Assembly: GCA_016935315.1 (NCBI GenBank)
Contig: JAFGRD010000150.1
Span: 1 to 64,000 of the forward strand
Source of the DNA: Pirellulales bacterium
Lineage (GTDB): Bacteria > Planctomycetota > Planctomycetia > Pirellulales > Thermoguttaceae
Length of the DNA: 64,000 nt
Direction: 5' to 3'
Part shown: in pieces, positions 53,401 through 60,881 of the stretch
Numbering within the stretch: position 1 is the stretch's first letter
How the letters are laid out: each line of letters opens with the position of its first letter
The notes under the pieces: generated by a model
Told to the model about the DNA's origin: nothing
Seen by the model: the letters and a program-made list of their open reading frames with translations, nothing else
The model's database searches: none
Made by a program: the position numbers and the translations under genes

Positions 53401-56400
53401 GTCAGCATCGCTTATAACGGAGCACAGGCCGACGCCATGTGTGACGAGACGGCGATCAGTGCCGACGGACGCTACGTTGCGTTCAACTCGCACGCGCATC
53501 ACTTGGTTCCGGGTGGGCCGTACTACGATTTCGAAATCTACGTGCGCGACCGGGTTCTCAACACGATCGAGTGCGTTACTCGCTTTCCCGTCGGTGCTGA
53601 CGACGACGCGCGGCACCCTTCGATCAGTGCCGACGGACGCTACGTTGCCTTCAACACGCGACGGAGCGACGTGGGTTCAAACGTCTTTCTCCACGACCGG
53701 CAGACGGGCACTACCAAGCAGATCAGCGTTGCCGCGGACGGCTCGCAGGGCGACGACTTGTCGGCCGGACCTCGGCTCAGCGCCGACGGGCGCTTCGTGA
53801 CGTTCTACTCGTACGCCACCAATCTCCTCCCCGGAGTCACTCTGAACCGGGCCAACGTGTTCCTCTACGACCAACTTACCGATGCCCTACAGTGTGTGAG
53901 TTGGGGCTGCGACGGCGCCCAAGCCAGCGCCTACAGTTGGCTTCCCGCAATCAGCGCCGACGGCGCTTACGTGGTCTTCGGCTCGCTGGCCGACAACCTC
54001 GTGCCGGGGGACGTCAACCAGCGATCGGATGTCTTCGTGGCCCGAACCGGAGACGCGGAGATGGCTGGGACGCATACCGTGACAGTTCAGCCTGGCCAGA
54101 CCGTCGGAAGCGTGAACTTCGGGAACTGCAGCGTGTTCGGAGAAATCCGCGGTGCCAAGTTCCACGACCTCGACGGCGACGGCGTCTGGGACGATGGTGA
54201 GCCGGGTCTGGAAGGCTGGACGGTCTACATCGACCTGGATCACGATGGCCAACGGGATGACGGCGAGCCTTCGGCCGTCACCAACGCCCAGGGGGAGTAC
54301 GTCTTGAGCGAGCTGCCGTCGGGTACCTATACGGTCGCCGAGGTGCCGCAGGTCCATTGGGCGCCGACCTTCCCGGTGCCCGACCCGCGCACCATCCAGC
54401 GGGTCAACACGGCTGCCGACGGCTCGGAGGCCAACGACCGAAGTCTCGGCGTGTCGCTCAGCGCTGACGGCCGCTTGGTGGCCTTCGACTCGGAGGCCTC
54501 CAGCCTCGTGCCGGGCGATACGAACGGGATGGCCGATGTCTTCGTCCGCGATTTGGCGACCGGCACGATTCAACGGGTCAGCCTGCGCTCCGATGGCGGG
54601 CAAGGAAACGGCGGAAGCACGCAGCCGGCCCTCAGCGCCGACGGTCGCTATGTCGCCTTTACGTCCCGCGCGTCCGATCTCGTGCCGGGCGATCTGGATC
54701 TCGACGACGACAACGAGGACGTGTTTCTCTACGACCGGCAGACGGACACGCTGGTCTGCGTCAGCCTCTCTCTGGCCGGCGTGCCGGCCAACCATCACAG
54801 CATGGACCCATCGATCAGTGCCGACGGTCGCTTCGTGGCCTTCTCGTCCAGCGCGACCGATCTCGTGGTCGGCGATACGAACAACCGCAGCGATGTTTTC
54901 GTCTACGACCGCCAGACCGGGCTGATCGAGCGGGTGAGCATGGCCTCCGACGGCACGCAGGGTAACCACCGCAGCCAACAACCCGCGATCAGTGCGGACG
55001 GTCGCTACGTGACGTACAGCTCGCAGGCGACTAACCTCGTGCCGGGCGACACCAACGAGTTCACCGACGTCTTCGTCTACGACCGCCATACGGCGACCGT
55101 GGAACGCGTGAGCGTGTCGGCCGATGGTGCCCAGGCCAATAACGACAGCGGCTCTCCCGCGATCTCCGCCGACGGCCGCTGGGTGGCCTTCACGTCGCAT
55201 TCCAGCAACCTGGCGCCGGGGAATCCCCATGGCAGGGCCGGCGCGTTCCTCTACGACCGACATACCGGCCAAATCGAGTGTATCAGCCTTCGTGCCGACG
55301 GCTTCGCCGGCAACGACGGCAGCTACGAGGTCAACGTCTCGGCCGACGGCCGCTATGTCGCCTTCTCCTCCTACGCGTCGGACCTGCTGCCGGGCGACAC
55401 CGACCGCCAGAGCGACGTCCTTATCTACGATCGGCTGACCGGGACGACCAGCCTGGCGAGTGTCCGCCCGGACGGCGTCGAGAGCAACGGCGACTGTGGC
55501 AGCCCCGTACTCAGCGCCGACGGCCACTACGTGGCGTTTCTCAGCAGCTCCTCGAACCTCGTGCCGGATGACCACAACGCCGAGACCGACGTCTTCGTGA
55601 CCGAGAATCCGGCCGCGTGGCTGCCGCAGCCGCATACGGTCGTCCTCGCGTCGGGGCAAACCGTCCACGGCATCTACTTCGGCAATCAGCTCCGTACCGG
55701 ACAGATCCACGGCCATACGTTCCACGACGCGAATTTCAGCGGCACCTGGGACGACGACGAGCTGGCTCTGGTGGGCTGGACCGTCTATCTCGACCAGAAC
55801 GAGAACGGCCAGCACGACGCCGCGGAACCCTCGGCCAGGACCACCGGCGGCGGCTACTCGTTCCGAAACCTTGCGCCCGGCACCTACACGGTCCGCCAAG
55901 TGCTGCCCGAACGCTGGTGGCAGACCTTCCCCGGGGAATTGGGCAGTGCGGCTCAAGCCGCGCACACGTTCCACCTCGGCGCTGGAGAGATCCGGGAGGA
56001 AATCGACTTCGGCAACTACGACATGGACCGCACGCTGAGGGTCTCGACGCTGGTGGACGAGAACGACGGCGACTACCGGCCGGGCGATCTGAGCCTTCGC
56101 GAGGCGTTCGCCCTGGCGGCCGTGATGCCGGGCCACAACGCGATCGGCTTCGAGGACGCCCTGGCCGGTGGCACGATCACGCTGGACTCGTCGCTGGGAC
56201 AGCTCGCCATCGACAGCGACGTATCCATCTCGGGCCCGGACGCCGAGAACGTGACCCTCGACGCGGCCGGGCAAAGCCGGGTCCTTTGGGTGGCCGACGG
56301 TGTCGATGCAAGTCTGCACCGCCTGACGATCACCGGCGGCAGCGCGGACCAAGGCGGCGGCATCTACGTCAATGGGGAAGGCTCCCGTATCCACCAGTGC

Positions 56401-59400
56401 ATTATTGTCGGCAACGAGGCCGAACAGGGTGGCGGCGTCTATGTCCACGGCGGCGACGTGGCGATCTTCAACTCGACCGTCAGCGACAACCTGGCCCGCG
56501 CCGGCGGCGGGATCTATCTCCACGGCGGCAGCGTCGAAATCGCCTCCTGCGAAGTCAAGCGCAACGAGGCACCCTATGAAGGCGGTGGCGGCATCTTCGT
56601 CGCTGGGGGCAATGCGACGATTCGCCGGTGTGCTTTTCGTGAAAACGAAACCGATGCAGACTACAGCGTCGGCGGCGGTGCGATCTTCTGCCGTCAGAGC
56701 AGTCCCGTCATTGACACCTGTGTGTTCGCCCGCAACTACACGATCGGTGGCGGGGGCGAGGGCATCTTCTGCGACCGGGACGCCGACCCGATCATCGTCA
56801 ACTGTTCCTTCGTCGACAACCGGGCGCCGGGAATCACTTGCGACTCGACCAGTGCGCCGACCATCCAGCACAGCACGTTTGCCAACAACCAGACGGGAAT
56901 CGACGTCCGCGACGGCAGCGCCCCGACCATCGAGGCGTGCACGTTCAGCGGCAACTCTTCCGCGGCCATCTCCAACGGCAGCGACGATCTGGTGACGATC
57001 ATCAATTGCACCATGGTCGGCAACGGCGGCGGCGTCTACACTTGGGACGGCCGCGGCACGACGACAATCCTCCACTGTACCATCTACGGCAACTTCGGCC
57101 GACCGGCCGTCGATTGCAGCCGTACCCGATTGATCATGCGAAACACGATCGTCTGGGGCAACCTGCCGGGCAGTATCCGCCTGGGCGAAGACGCCACGGC
57201 GTCCGTCACCTTCAGCGACGTCGGCGGCGGGTATCCCGGCGAGGGGAACATTGACGCGGATCCGATGATCGAGGTGACGCCGGCTTACTGGGACCACGAC
57301 TTGGGCGACCGCCTGGCCGGCGACAGCGTGCGATTGTTGCCCGGCTCGCCCTGCATCGATGCGGGAATAGACGCCGGTATCGATGTGGACATATCCGGCA
57401 ACGCGCGGCCCTACGATCTGGCCGGCGTGGACCACAACGGGCCGCTTCCCGAGTTCGACATGGGCGCCCACGAATTCTCCGAAGAGGTGGGCGTGATTCG
57501 GGGCCACGTGTTCGACGATCGCAACGGCAACGGGATTTGGGACGCCGGCGAATCGTACAACGGGCCCACGATGACGATCTACCTCGACCTGAACGAGAAC
57601 GCATTGCACGACGAGGGCGAGCCGTCTACCCAGATCGATCCCGACTGCGGCGTCTATTGGCTGGACGGCGTGGAACCGGGCACGCACACCGTGGCCGGGG
57701 TGCTGCCCGACGGCTGGCAGCAGACGTTCCCCGGCGCCGACCCGCGACAGCTTTGCCGGGTCAGCATCGCGGCCGACGGTTCGCAGGCCGACGGGCCAAG
57801 TGAGACGCCGTCCGTCGACGCCGGCGGTCGTTCCGTGGCCTTCGTCTCCCGGGCGTCGAACCTTGTGCCGGGCGACACGAACGGGCTGGCCGACGTGTTC
57901 GTCTACGATCGCCAGACGGGCGAGATGCAGTGCCTCAGCATGGGGCAGCTCGGAACACCTGCCAACGGTGCCAGCAGCTCCCCTGCCATCACGCCCGACG
58001 GCCGCTACGTGGTCTTCGCTTCCCGGGCAACGAATCTCATCCCCGGCGGCACCTCCGGCCAACAGGTCTTTCTCCACGACCGCCAGACAGGCACGACGGA
58101 ACTCGTCAGTCGCACCTGGGAGGGACAACAGACCAGCGGTTACAGCTACGATCCGACGATCACCGGCGATGGACGTTGCGTCGCCTTCTGGTCCTCGGCC
58201 CGGGATCTGGTGCTTGGAGATACGAACAACGATTTCGACGTGTTCGTCCGCGACCTTCAGGCGGGCACGACCGAGCGAGTCAGCGTCGCCTCCGACGGCA
58301 CCGAGGGCAACAACAACAGTTTTCACCCGGCCATCAGTGCCGACGGCCGCTACGTAGCCTTCGATTCCTGGTCGTCGAACCTCGTGCCCAACGACACGAA
58401 CGGGACGGGCGACGTGTTCGTCTACGACCGCCAGACCGGCACGATCGAGAGTGTTACGGGCGCCGAGCAGGGTGGTACGGGAAGCGATTACTTCATGTCT
58501 CCCTCGATCAGCGGCGACGGTCGCTTCGTAGCGCTGGTGGCCGCCGGGCCGGACTTCATGGACGATAACGACGGCAAAACAGTCAACATCTTTGTCGTCG
58601 ATCGGCAGACCGACACGGTGCGGCGCGTCAGCGTCGCCGCCGACGGTTCCCAGGCAAACGGCGACAGTTTGGATCCCGTGATCACGCCCAACGGTTGCTA
58701 CGTGGCGTTTCGCTCCGCGGCGTCGAATCTCGTGCACGGCGACACCAACTATGCCGACGACGTCTTCGTTTACGACATGCAGACGAACACGATTCGGCGG
58801 GCGAGCGTCGATGAGAATGGATTCCAGGGGAACCTGGCCTCCTCCGTGGCGGCGATTACGGCCGACGGCCAGAACGTGGCACTTATCTCGGCCGCAACCA
58901 ATTTCGTCGAAGGCGATTCCAACGGACACGCGGACGTCTTCATCACCGGCCCCGGCGATGGTTCGAGGTTGCCGGGTACCTACGCTTTGACCGTCCACGC
59001 CGGGCAGACCATCGCAGACGTCGACTTCGGCGTCCGCGATCTCAACCCGCTGGTCGATCACATCGCGTTCGGCGCGATCGACTCCCCGCGACAGGTCGGA
59101 GTGCCCTTCGAGATCACCATGGCGGCCGTCGACGCCCAAGGCAACCCGGTGACCGGATGGCACGGCAGCGTGGATCTCAGTGCCTGGACAAACATCGCCG
59201 ATGCCACGATCCTGATCTCCGAGGTGGATGCCAGCTCGCCCGACACGGTCGAGTTCACTAACGTCTCCGGCGGGGCGGTCGACCTTTCTGGCTGGCAGGT
59301 CTGGTTCTACGATCGCACCTCGGGCAGCTCGCCGCTGACGCCGCTGACGATCCCCGACGGCACCGTCTGTGCGCCCGGCGACGTCTTCCTGGTGACCCAA

Positions 59401-60840
59401 GACGGCGACGCCCCGGGAAGTTATCCTCACTTCTACACGGGCGCGAACATCAGTTGGAGGACGCTCGAAGGAGAGATCGGCGTGTTGCTGACCGACGCGT
59501 CGGCCCAAGTGGTCGACTTCGTGGCGGCGTCGGCCCTCGATCCCTCACAGATCACCAACCCGATTGCGGTCGTTCCGCGGGACTGGCAGGGCGATCCGCT
59601 GCCGCCGCTGCCCGACTACAGCCGCTCGTACCAGCGCGCCGGGCAGGCCGATCACGACACGAGCGCCGATTGGGTAATCGCGGCTTCCAGCATCGGCAGC
59701 CTCAACCCCGGACTGTCGCTGCCGTTCCTCGCGACCACCCCGGTGGCGATCACCCTCGGATCGGTCGCCTTGGTCGACGGTACTTGGACCGGTCCGGTTG
59801 CCGCTATGGAGGAGGCTGCCGGCATGTATCTGCTTGCGGAACACGCCAGCGGGCACTCGGGGCAGAGCAATCCCTTCGACGCGATCGCCGCCGGAGTGGT
59901 TGGCCGCCACGTCTTCTACAACAACTCGGCCTTCGACGGCAACGACTCCGGCGCCAACGCCGACGACGACGGGGCCATCGCCCCGGACAAGACGGCGCTC
60001 TTACCCGGCGGCGCGGCCACGTTTGCCAACTACACCAGCTACAGCCGAGGTATCAATGGGATCATGGTCGACATCGAGGGACTGCCCGAGGCGGCGGTTC
60101 CCGGCGTCGACGACTTCCAGTTCCGGATCGGCAATACGGACAACCCGCAACACTGGGACGCCGCCCCCGCTCCGGCGAGCATCACGCTGCGTCCGGGAGT
60201 CGGGGTCAACGGCTCCGATCGAGTGACCATCGTCTTCAACGACCACGCCGTCGTGAAGCAGTGGTTGCAGGTGACCGTGCTGGCCACGCCGAATACTGGC
60301 TTGGCCGAGCCGGACGTGTTCTATTTCGGCAACGTCGTGGGAGAAGCCGGCAACTCGACGACCGACGCGCGAGTCAACGCCGTCGACATGCTCTTGGCCC
60401 GCAACAACCCGCGGACCTTCCTCAACCCGGCGGCAATCGACTTCCCTTACGACTACAACCGCGACGCGCGGGTCAACGCGACCGACGTGCTGATCGCGCG
60501 CAACAATCAGACACACTTCCTCGACGCGCTGAACCTGATCAGCGTGCCGTACGGTCCCCCCGCCGGCAGTGTCGATGCGACGGAGTCTGCGGCGTTGGAG
60601 AAGGGGTCGGTCGAAAAGGCCATGCCGGCGGAAATCGTACCGGATGATCTCGACGGCGCCGTCTTGACGGCCCGTTGGTCGGCACACGACGTCGCCCCGG
60701 AGCAGGCGGCCAAGGAGGACCCGCTCGCCCGGACCGGGATGCAGTGGCTCTACGAGTTCCAGAAGACCGAAACGGCAGCCACGGCTTCCAAGAAGGACAC
60801 AGGCAGGGCGGAGATCATAGACCGGCTGATGCTGGTCTGA
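47401..60840 (+). CDS. Giant multidomain secreted protein (4479 residues)
   Basis: The N-terminus carries the planctomycete extracellular signature VERLEDRRLLS (residues ~35-45). Four parallel beta-helix modules follow (about 50-530, 534-885, 890-1345, 1350-1735), most closing with TDLDGNPRI..VDMGAYE. Next come SdrD-B-like domains at about 1740, 2246, 2766 and 3364 (FHDLDDDGVWGEGEP, GTYTVAEVP). The first, second and fourth are each interrupted after W-QTFP-like text by seven repeats of the DGRYVAF type (about 1823-2223, 2331-2735, 3453-3852), and resume with THTVTVQPGQTVGSVNFGN-like strands. A fifth beta-helix with a CSLREA-like start lies at 2877-3362. A lamin-tail-like domain (about 3934-4108) and a dockerin-like double motif (DARVNAVDMLLARNN and DARVNATDVLIARNN, about 4318-4382) end the protein. 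It is probably cell-surface or matrix material; no catalytic site is seen. Confidence 0.92.
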   Translation: MRTQHVRARDCQRSFCKSRHASRREHPKGHLRLSVERLEDRRLLSIGGWSSAAALNEPLLTDKGQTFYVDVDAPGNQDGSSWDDAFHSLQDALAAASQNDEICVAEGVYTPDHGAGQTPGDRQATFQLLSGVTIRGGYAGSGQSDPDARSADPYVTVFSGDLAGDDGPGFSNYDENSLHVVTGSGTNATAILEGCTVTGGYADDANGAGVLNEAGSPTLIRCAIRGNLAFADDPDSSGGRGGGVYGRQSDAILIGCFISENSASLGGGGVYCDQSDLTIAECALSDNQGGGIACYRSSPTVGNSAFHANSSSFGAGFNCEYGSNPVITNCEFLANSALLDGGGLRGYEDSSPTLVNCLFAGNSAAIQRGGAISLYEDCDPEIIGCTFTDNSAGSLGGALFARRDSDPVLHNCILWGNSAGTGGPEIALQYHVAGGTVSTGTTATVGYCDVEGGEAGVYVEDGCTLGWGDGNIEGDPALAAPDQGNYRLLPGSSCIDAGDQTAVPPTVATDLDGNPRIIGNTVDMGAYEYQVPRTWYVDDDAPHDPAAGDPSVSDPLEDGTESHPFDAIQEAIAAAVDGDTVVVLDGTYTGTGNRDIDFAGKAITVRSQNGQEDCIIDCQASDLEPHRGFYFGSGEDENSVLMGFTITGGYVGDYPGEAQGSGISCRGSSPSIVDCTLTENCAGGHGAALCNEGSSSPTIVGCTFFISDADHTGTGVLNRLGSAPTLMDCTFFQYDWAAMQNYGSAPTLINCVFSDNQVAIFSDYSSPTLINCTIVGHRMAIPTDGGAIVTATNCIFWDNQDMGWEEGEFVVRYSCVEGGWEGEGNIDANPLFVDAASDNYRLQPGSPCIDVADSAALPPEVTTDLDGNPRILGGVVDMGAYEAEDLGPRVVYVDDDAPHDPAAGDPSVSDPLENGTESHPFDAIQEAIAAAANGDTVVVLDGTYLGLGNYGIDFLGKAIHVRSQNGPDACQVGIHGEDKQDDDSGRGFVFNSGEGPESVLDGLTISSLGIVCRNSSPTILGCTIRDNEAEAGGGIYCENADPIITDCLITANRGYSTHGGREQGGGIYGQNSSPVITGCTVRDNYTYLSGAGMYFDADSAPTITDCTIEGNYSEEGGGAGIACLGVATISRCEFLANEATGGPGAGLWLRNDGTASDCSFMENIGTALSANGGSSTIVGCAIVGTRGLAVDSAGNALLVNCLIVDNNGGGVIHSGTGTLEILDSTVSRNRRRGGVSCYEGEVVVANSIVYGNTATLAEHEDNITALDDGQVLVSYCNVEGGYAGEGNIDADPAFADPIDGNYHLLPGSPSINAGSNAAVPDWLPTDLDGLPRIVAGTVDMGAYEFQGPFVPQVLYVDDDALGANDGTSWEDAFVHLQDALDTAAAHANVREIRVAQGTYQPDQGSNQTRGDREATFQLLSGVAVLGGYEGFDTADPGAHDPDARNPVAFVSILSGDLAGDDVPITDPFDLWHEPSRNENSAHVVTGSGTDATAVLDGFTITAGKADDWRNGGGAVNFEGTPTYRNCAFVHNWASQGGGMYNAQDDDDGIGPLLVNCSFLGNWGNDCGGGMYNSSSNPALINCTFSGNIAEDWGGGGMFNSDSDPTLINCTMTGNLANDGGSGIYNSGSNPVLGNCIIWGNLRDQITRYNGSPEITYSVVQDGWEGEGNLDLDPQFVDADGSDGVFGTADDNLRLRFGSPCIDAGNNAALPDDLSTDLDGNPRIAGPAVDMGAYEFPTLITGMIRGTKFHDLDDDGVWGEGEPALEGWTVYIDLDHDGQRDDGEPSAVTDAQGEYVLSELPSGTYTVAEVPQYGWRQTFPAVDAMRRIDLSGECEDPGEDSLSPSISGDGRYVAFSSDVSDLVPGDANGATDIFVYDFRAGTLEHVSVASDGTQANDASFNPLITADGRYVAFRSKASNLVLGDTNGDVDLFVYDRQTKAIERVNVSSDGQQSEGGCQGVSISTDGRYVAFSSLADNLVPNDTNGEFDVFVRDRHVGTTERVSIAYNGAQADAMCDETAISADGRYVAFNSHAHHLVPGGPYYDFEIYVRDRVLNTIECVTRFPVGADDDARHPSISADGRYVAFNTRRSDVGSNVFLHDRQTGTTKQISVAADGSQGDDLSAGPRLSADGRFVTFYSYATNLLPGVTLNRANVFLYDQLTDALQCVSWGCDGAQASAYSWLPAISADGAYVVFGSLADNLVPGDVNQRSDVFVARTGDAEMAGTHTVTVQPGQTVGSVNFGNCSVFGEIRGAKFHDLDGDGVWDDGEPGLEGWTVYIDLDHDGQRDDGEPSAVTNAQGEYVLSELPSGTYTVAEVPQVHWAPTFPVPDPRTIQRVNTAADGSEANDRSLGVSLSADGRLVAFDSEASSLVPGDTNGMADVFVRDLATGTIQRVSLRSDGGQGNGGSTQPALSADGRYVAFTSRASDLVPGDLDLDDDNEDVFLYDRQTDTLVCVSLSLAGVPANHHSMDPSISADGRFVAFSSSATDLVVGDTNNRSDVFVYDRQTGLIERVSMASDGTQGNHRSQQPAISADGRYVTYSSQATNLVPGDTNEFTDVFVYDRHTATVERVSVSADGAQANNDSGSPAISADGRWVAFTSHSSNLAPGNPHGRAGAFLYDRHTGQIECISLRADGFAGNDGSYEVNVSADGRYVAFSSYASDLLPGDTDRQSDVLIYDRLTGTTSLASVRPDGVESNGDCGSPVLSADGHYVAFLSSSSNLVPDDHNAETDVFVTENPAAWLPQPHTVVLASGQTVHGIYFGNQLRTGQIHGHTFHDANFSGTWDDDELALVGWTVYLDQNENGQHDAAEPSARTTGGGYSFRNLAPGTYTVRQVLPERWWQTFPGELGSAAQAAHTFHLGAGEIREEIDFGNYDMDRTLRVSTLVDENDGDYRPGDLSLREAFALAAVMPGHNAIGFEDALAGGTITLDSSLGQLAIDSDVSISGPDAENVTLDAAGQSRVLWVADGVDASLHRLTITGGSADQGGGIYVNGEGSRIHQCIIVGNEAEQGGGVYVHGGDVAIFNSTVSDNLARAGGGIYLHGGSVEIASCEVKRNEAPYEGGGGIFVAGGNATIRRCAFRENETDADYSVGGGAIFCRQSSPVIDTCVFARNYTIGGGGEGIFCDRDADPIIVNCSFVDNRAPGITCDSTSAPTIQHSTFANNQTGIDVRDGSAPTIEACTFSGNSSAAISNGSDDLVTIINCTMVGNGGGVYTWDGRGTTTILHCTIYGNFGRPAVDCSRTRLIMRNTIVWGNLPGSIRLGEDATASVTFSDVGGGYPGEGNIDADPMIEVTPAYWDHDLGDRLAGDSVRLLPGSPCIDAGIDAGIDVDISGNARPYDLAGVDHNGPLPEFDMGAHEFSEEVGVIRGHVFDDRNGNGIWDAGESYNGPTMTIYLDLNENALHDEGEPSTQIDPDCGVYWLDGVEPGTHTVAGVLPDGWQQTFPGADPRQLCRVSIAADGSQADGPSETPSVDAGGRSVAFVSRASNLVPGDTNGLADVFVYDRQTGEMQCLSMGQLGTPANGASSSPAITPDGRYVVFASRATNLIPGGTSGQQVFLHDRQTGTTELVSRTWEGQQTSGYSYDPTITGDGRCVAFWSSARDLVLGDTNNDFDVFVRDLQAGTTERVSVASDGTEGNNNSFHPAISADGRYVAFDSWSSNLVPNDTNGTGDVFVYDRQTGTIESVTGAEQGGTGSDYFMSPSISGDGRFVALVAAGPDFMDDNDGKTVNIFVVDRQTDTVRRVSVAADGSQANGDSLDPVITPNGCYVAFRSAASNLVHGDTNYADDVFVYDMQTNTIRRASVDENGFQGNLASSVAAITADGQNVALISAATNFVEGDSNGHADVFITGPGDGSRLPGTYALTVHAGQTIADVDFGVRDLNPLVDHIAFGAIDSPRQVGVPFEITMAAVDAQGNPVTGWHGSVDLSAWTNIADATILISEVDASSPDTVEFTNVSGGAVDLSGWQVWFYDRTSGSSPLTPLTIPDGTVCAPGDVFLVTQDGDAPGSYPHFYTGANISWRTLEGEIGVLLTDASAQVVDFVAASALDPSQITNPIAVVPRDWQGDPLPPLPDYSRSYQRAGQADHDTSADWVIAASSIGSLNPGLSLPFLATTPVAITLGSVALVDGTWTGPVAAMEEAAGMYLLAEHASGHSGQSNPFDAIAAGVVGRHVFYNNSAFDGNDSGANADDDGAIAPDKTALLPGGAATFANYTSYSRGINGIMVDIEGLPEAAVPGVDDFQFRIGNTDNPQHWDAAPAPASITLRPGVGVNGSDRVTIVFNDHAVVKQWLQVTVLATPNTGLAEPDVFYFGNVVGEAGNSTTDARVNAVDMLLARNNPRTFLNPAAIDFPYDYNRDARVNATDVLIARNNQTHFLDALNLISVPYGPPAGSVDATESAALEKGSVEKAMPAEIVPDDLDGAVLTARWSAHDVAPEQAAKEDPLARTGMQWLYEFQKTETAATASKKDTGRAEIIDRLMLV
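49006..49164 (+). repeat. Intragenic direct repeat 1, copy 1
   Basis: This 159-bp block opens beta-helix module 2 (encoding YVDDDAPHDPAAGDPSVSDP and following). It differs from 50074-50232 at about 12 positions, mostly third codon bases. Confidence 0.85.
50074..50232 (+). repeat. Intragenic direct repeat 1, copy 2
   Basis: Opens beta-helix module 3; exactly 1068 bp (356 codons) downstream of copy 1. DNA identity is about 92%, higher than for the remainder of the modules. Confidence 0.85.
52639..52833 (+). repeat. Intragenic direct repeat 2, copy 1
   Basis: A 195-bp block encoding most of the first SdrD-B-like domain (KFHDLDDDGVW to AEVPQ). It differs from 54157-54351 at about 13 positions. 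Confidence 0.85.
54157..54351 (+). repeat. Intragenic direct repeat 2, copy 2
   Basis: Second SdrD-B-like domain, 1518 bp (506 codons) downstream of copy 1, about 93% identical. The spacing equals one SdrD-B plus propeller unit. Confidence 0.85.
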
Positions 60841-60881
60841 GCCAGGGAGACAATCCCCGGCGGGACACTCTTGACGGGCGA

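Noticed and set aside
53887-59508. 1873-codon open frame antisense to the giant gene
   Set aside because: It follows from high third-position GC and the repetitive coding sequence on the + strand. The + frame shows domains and repeats; the antisense frame shows none.
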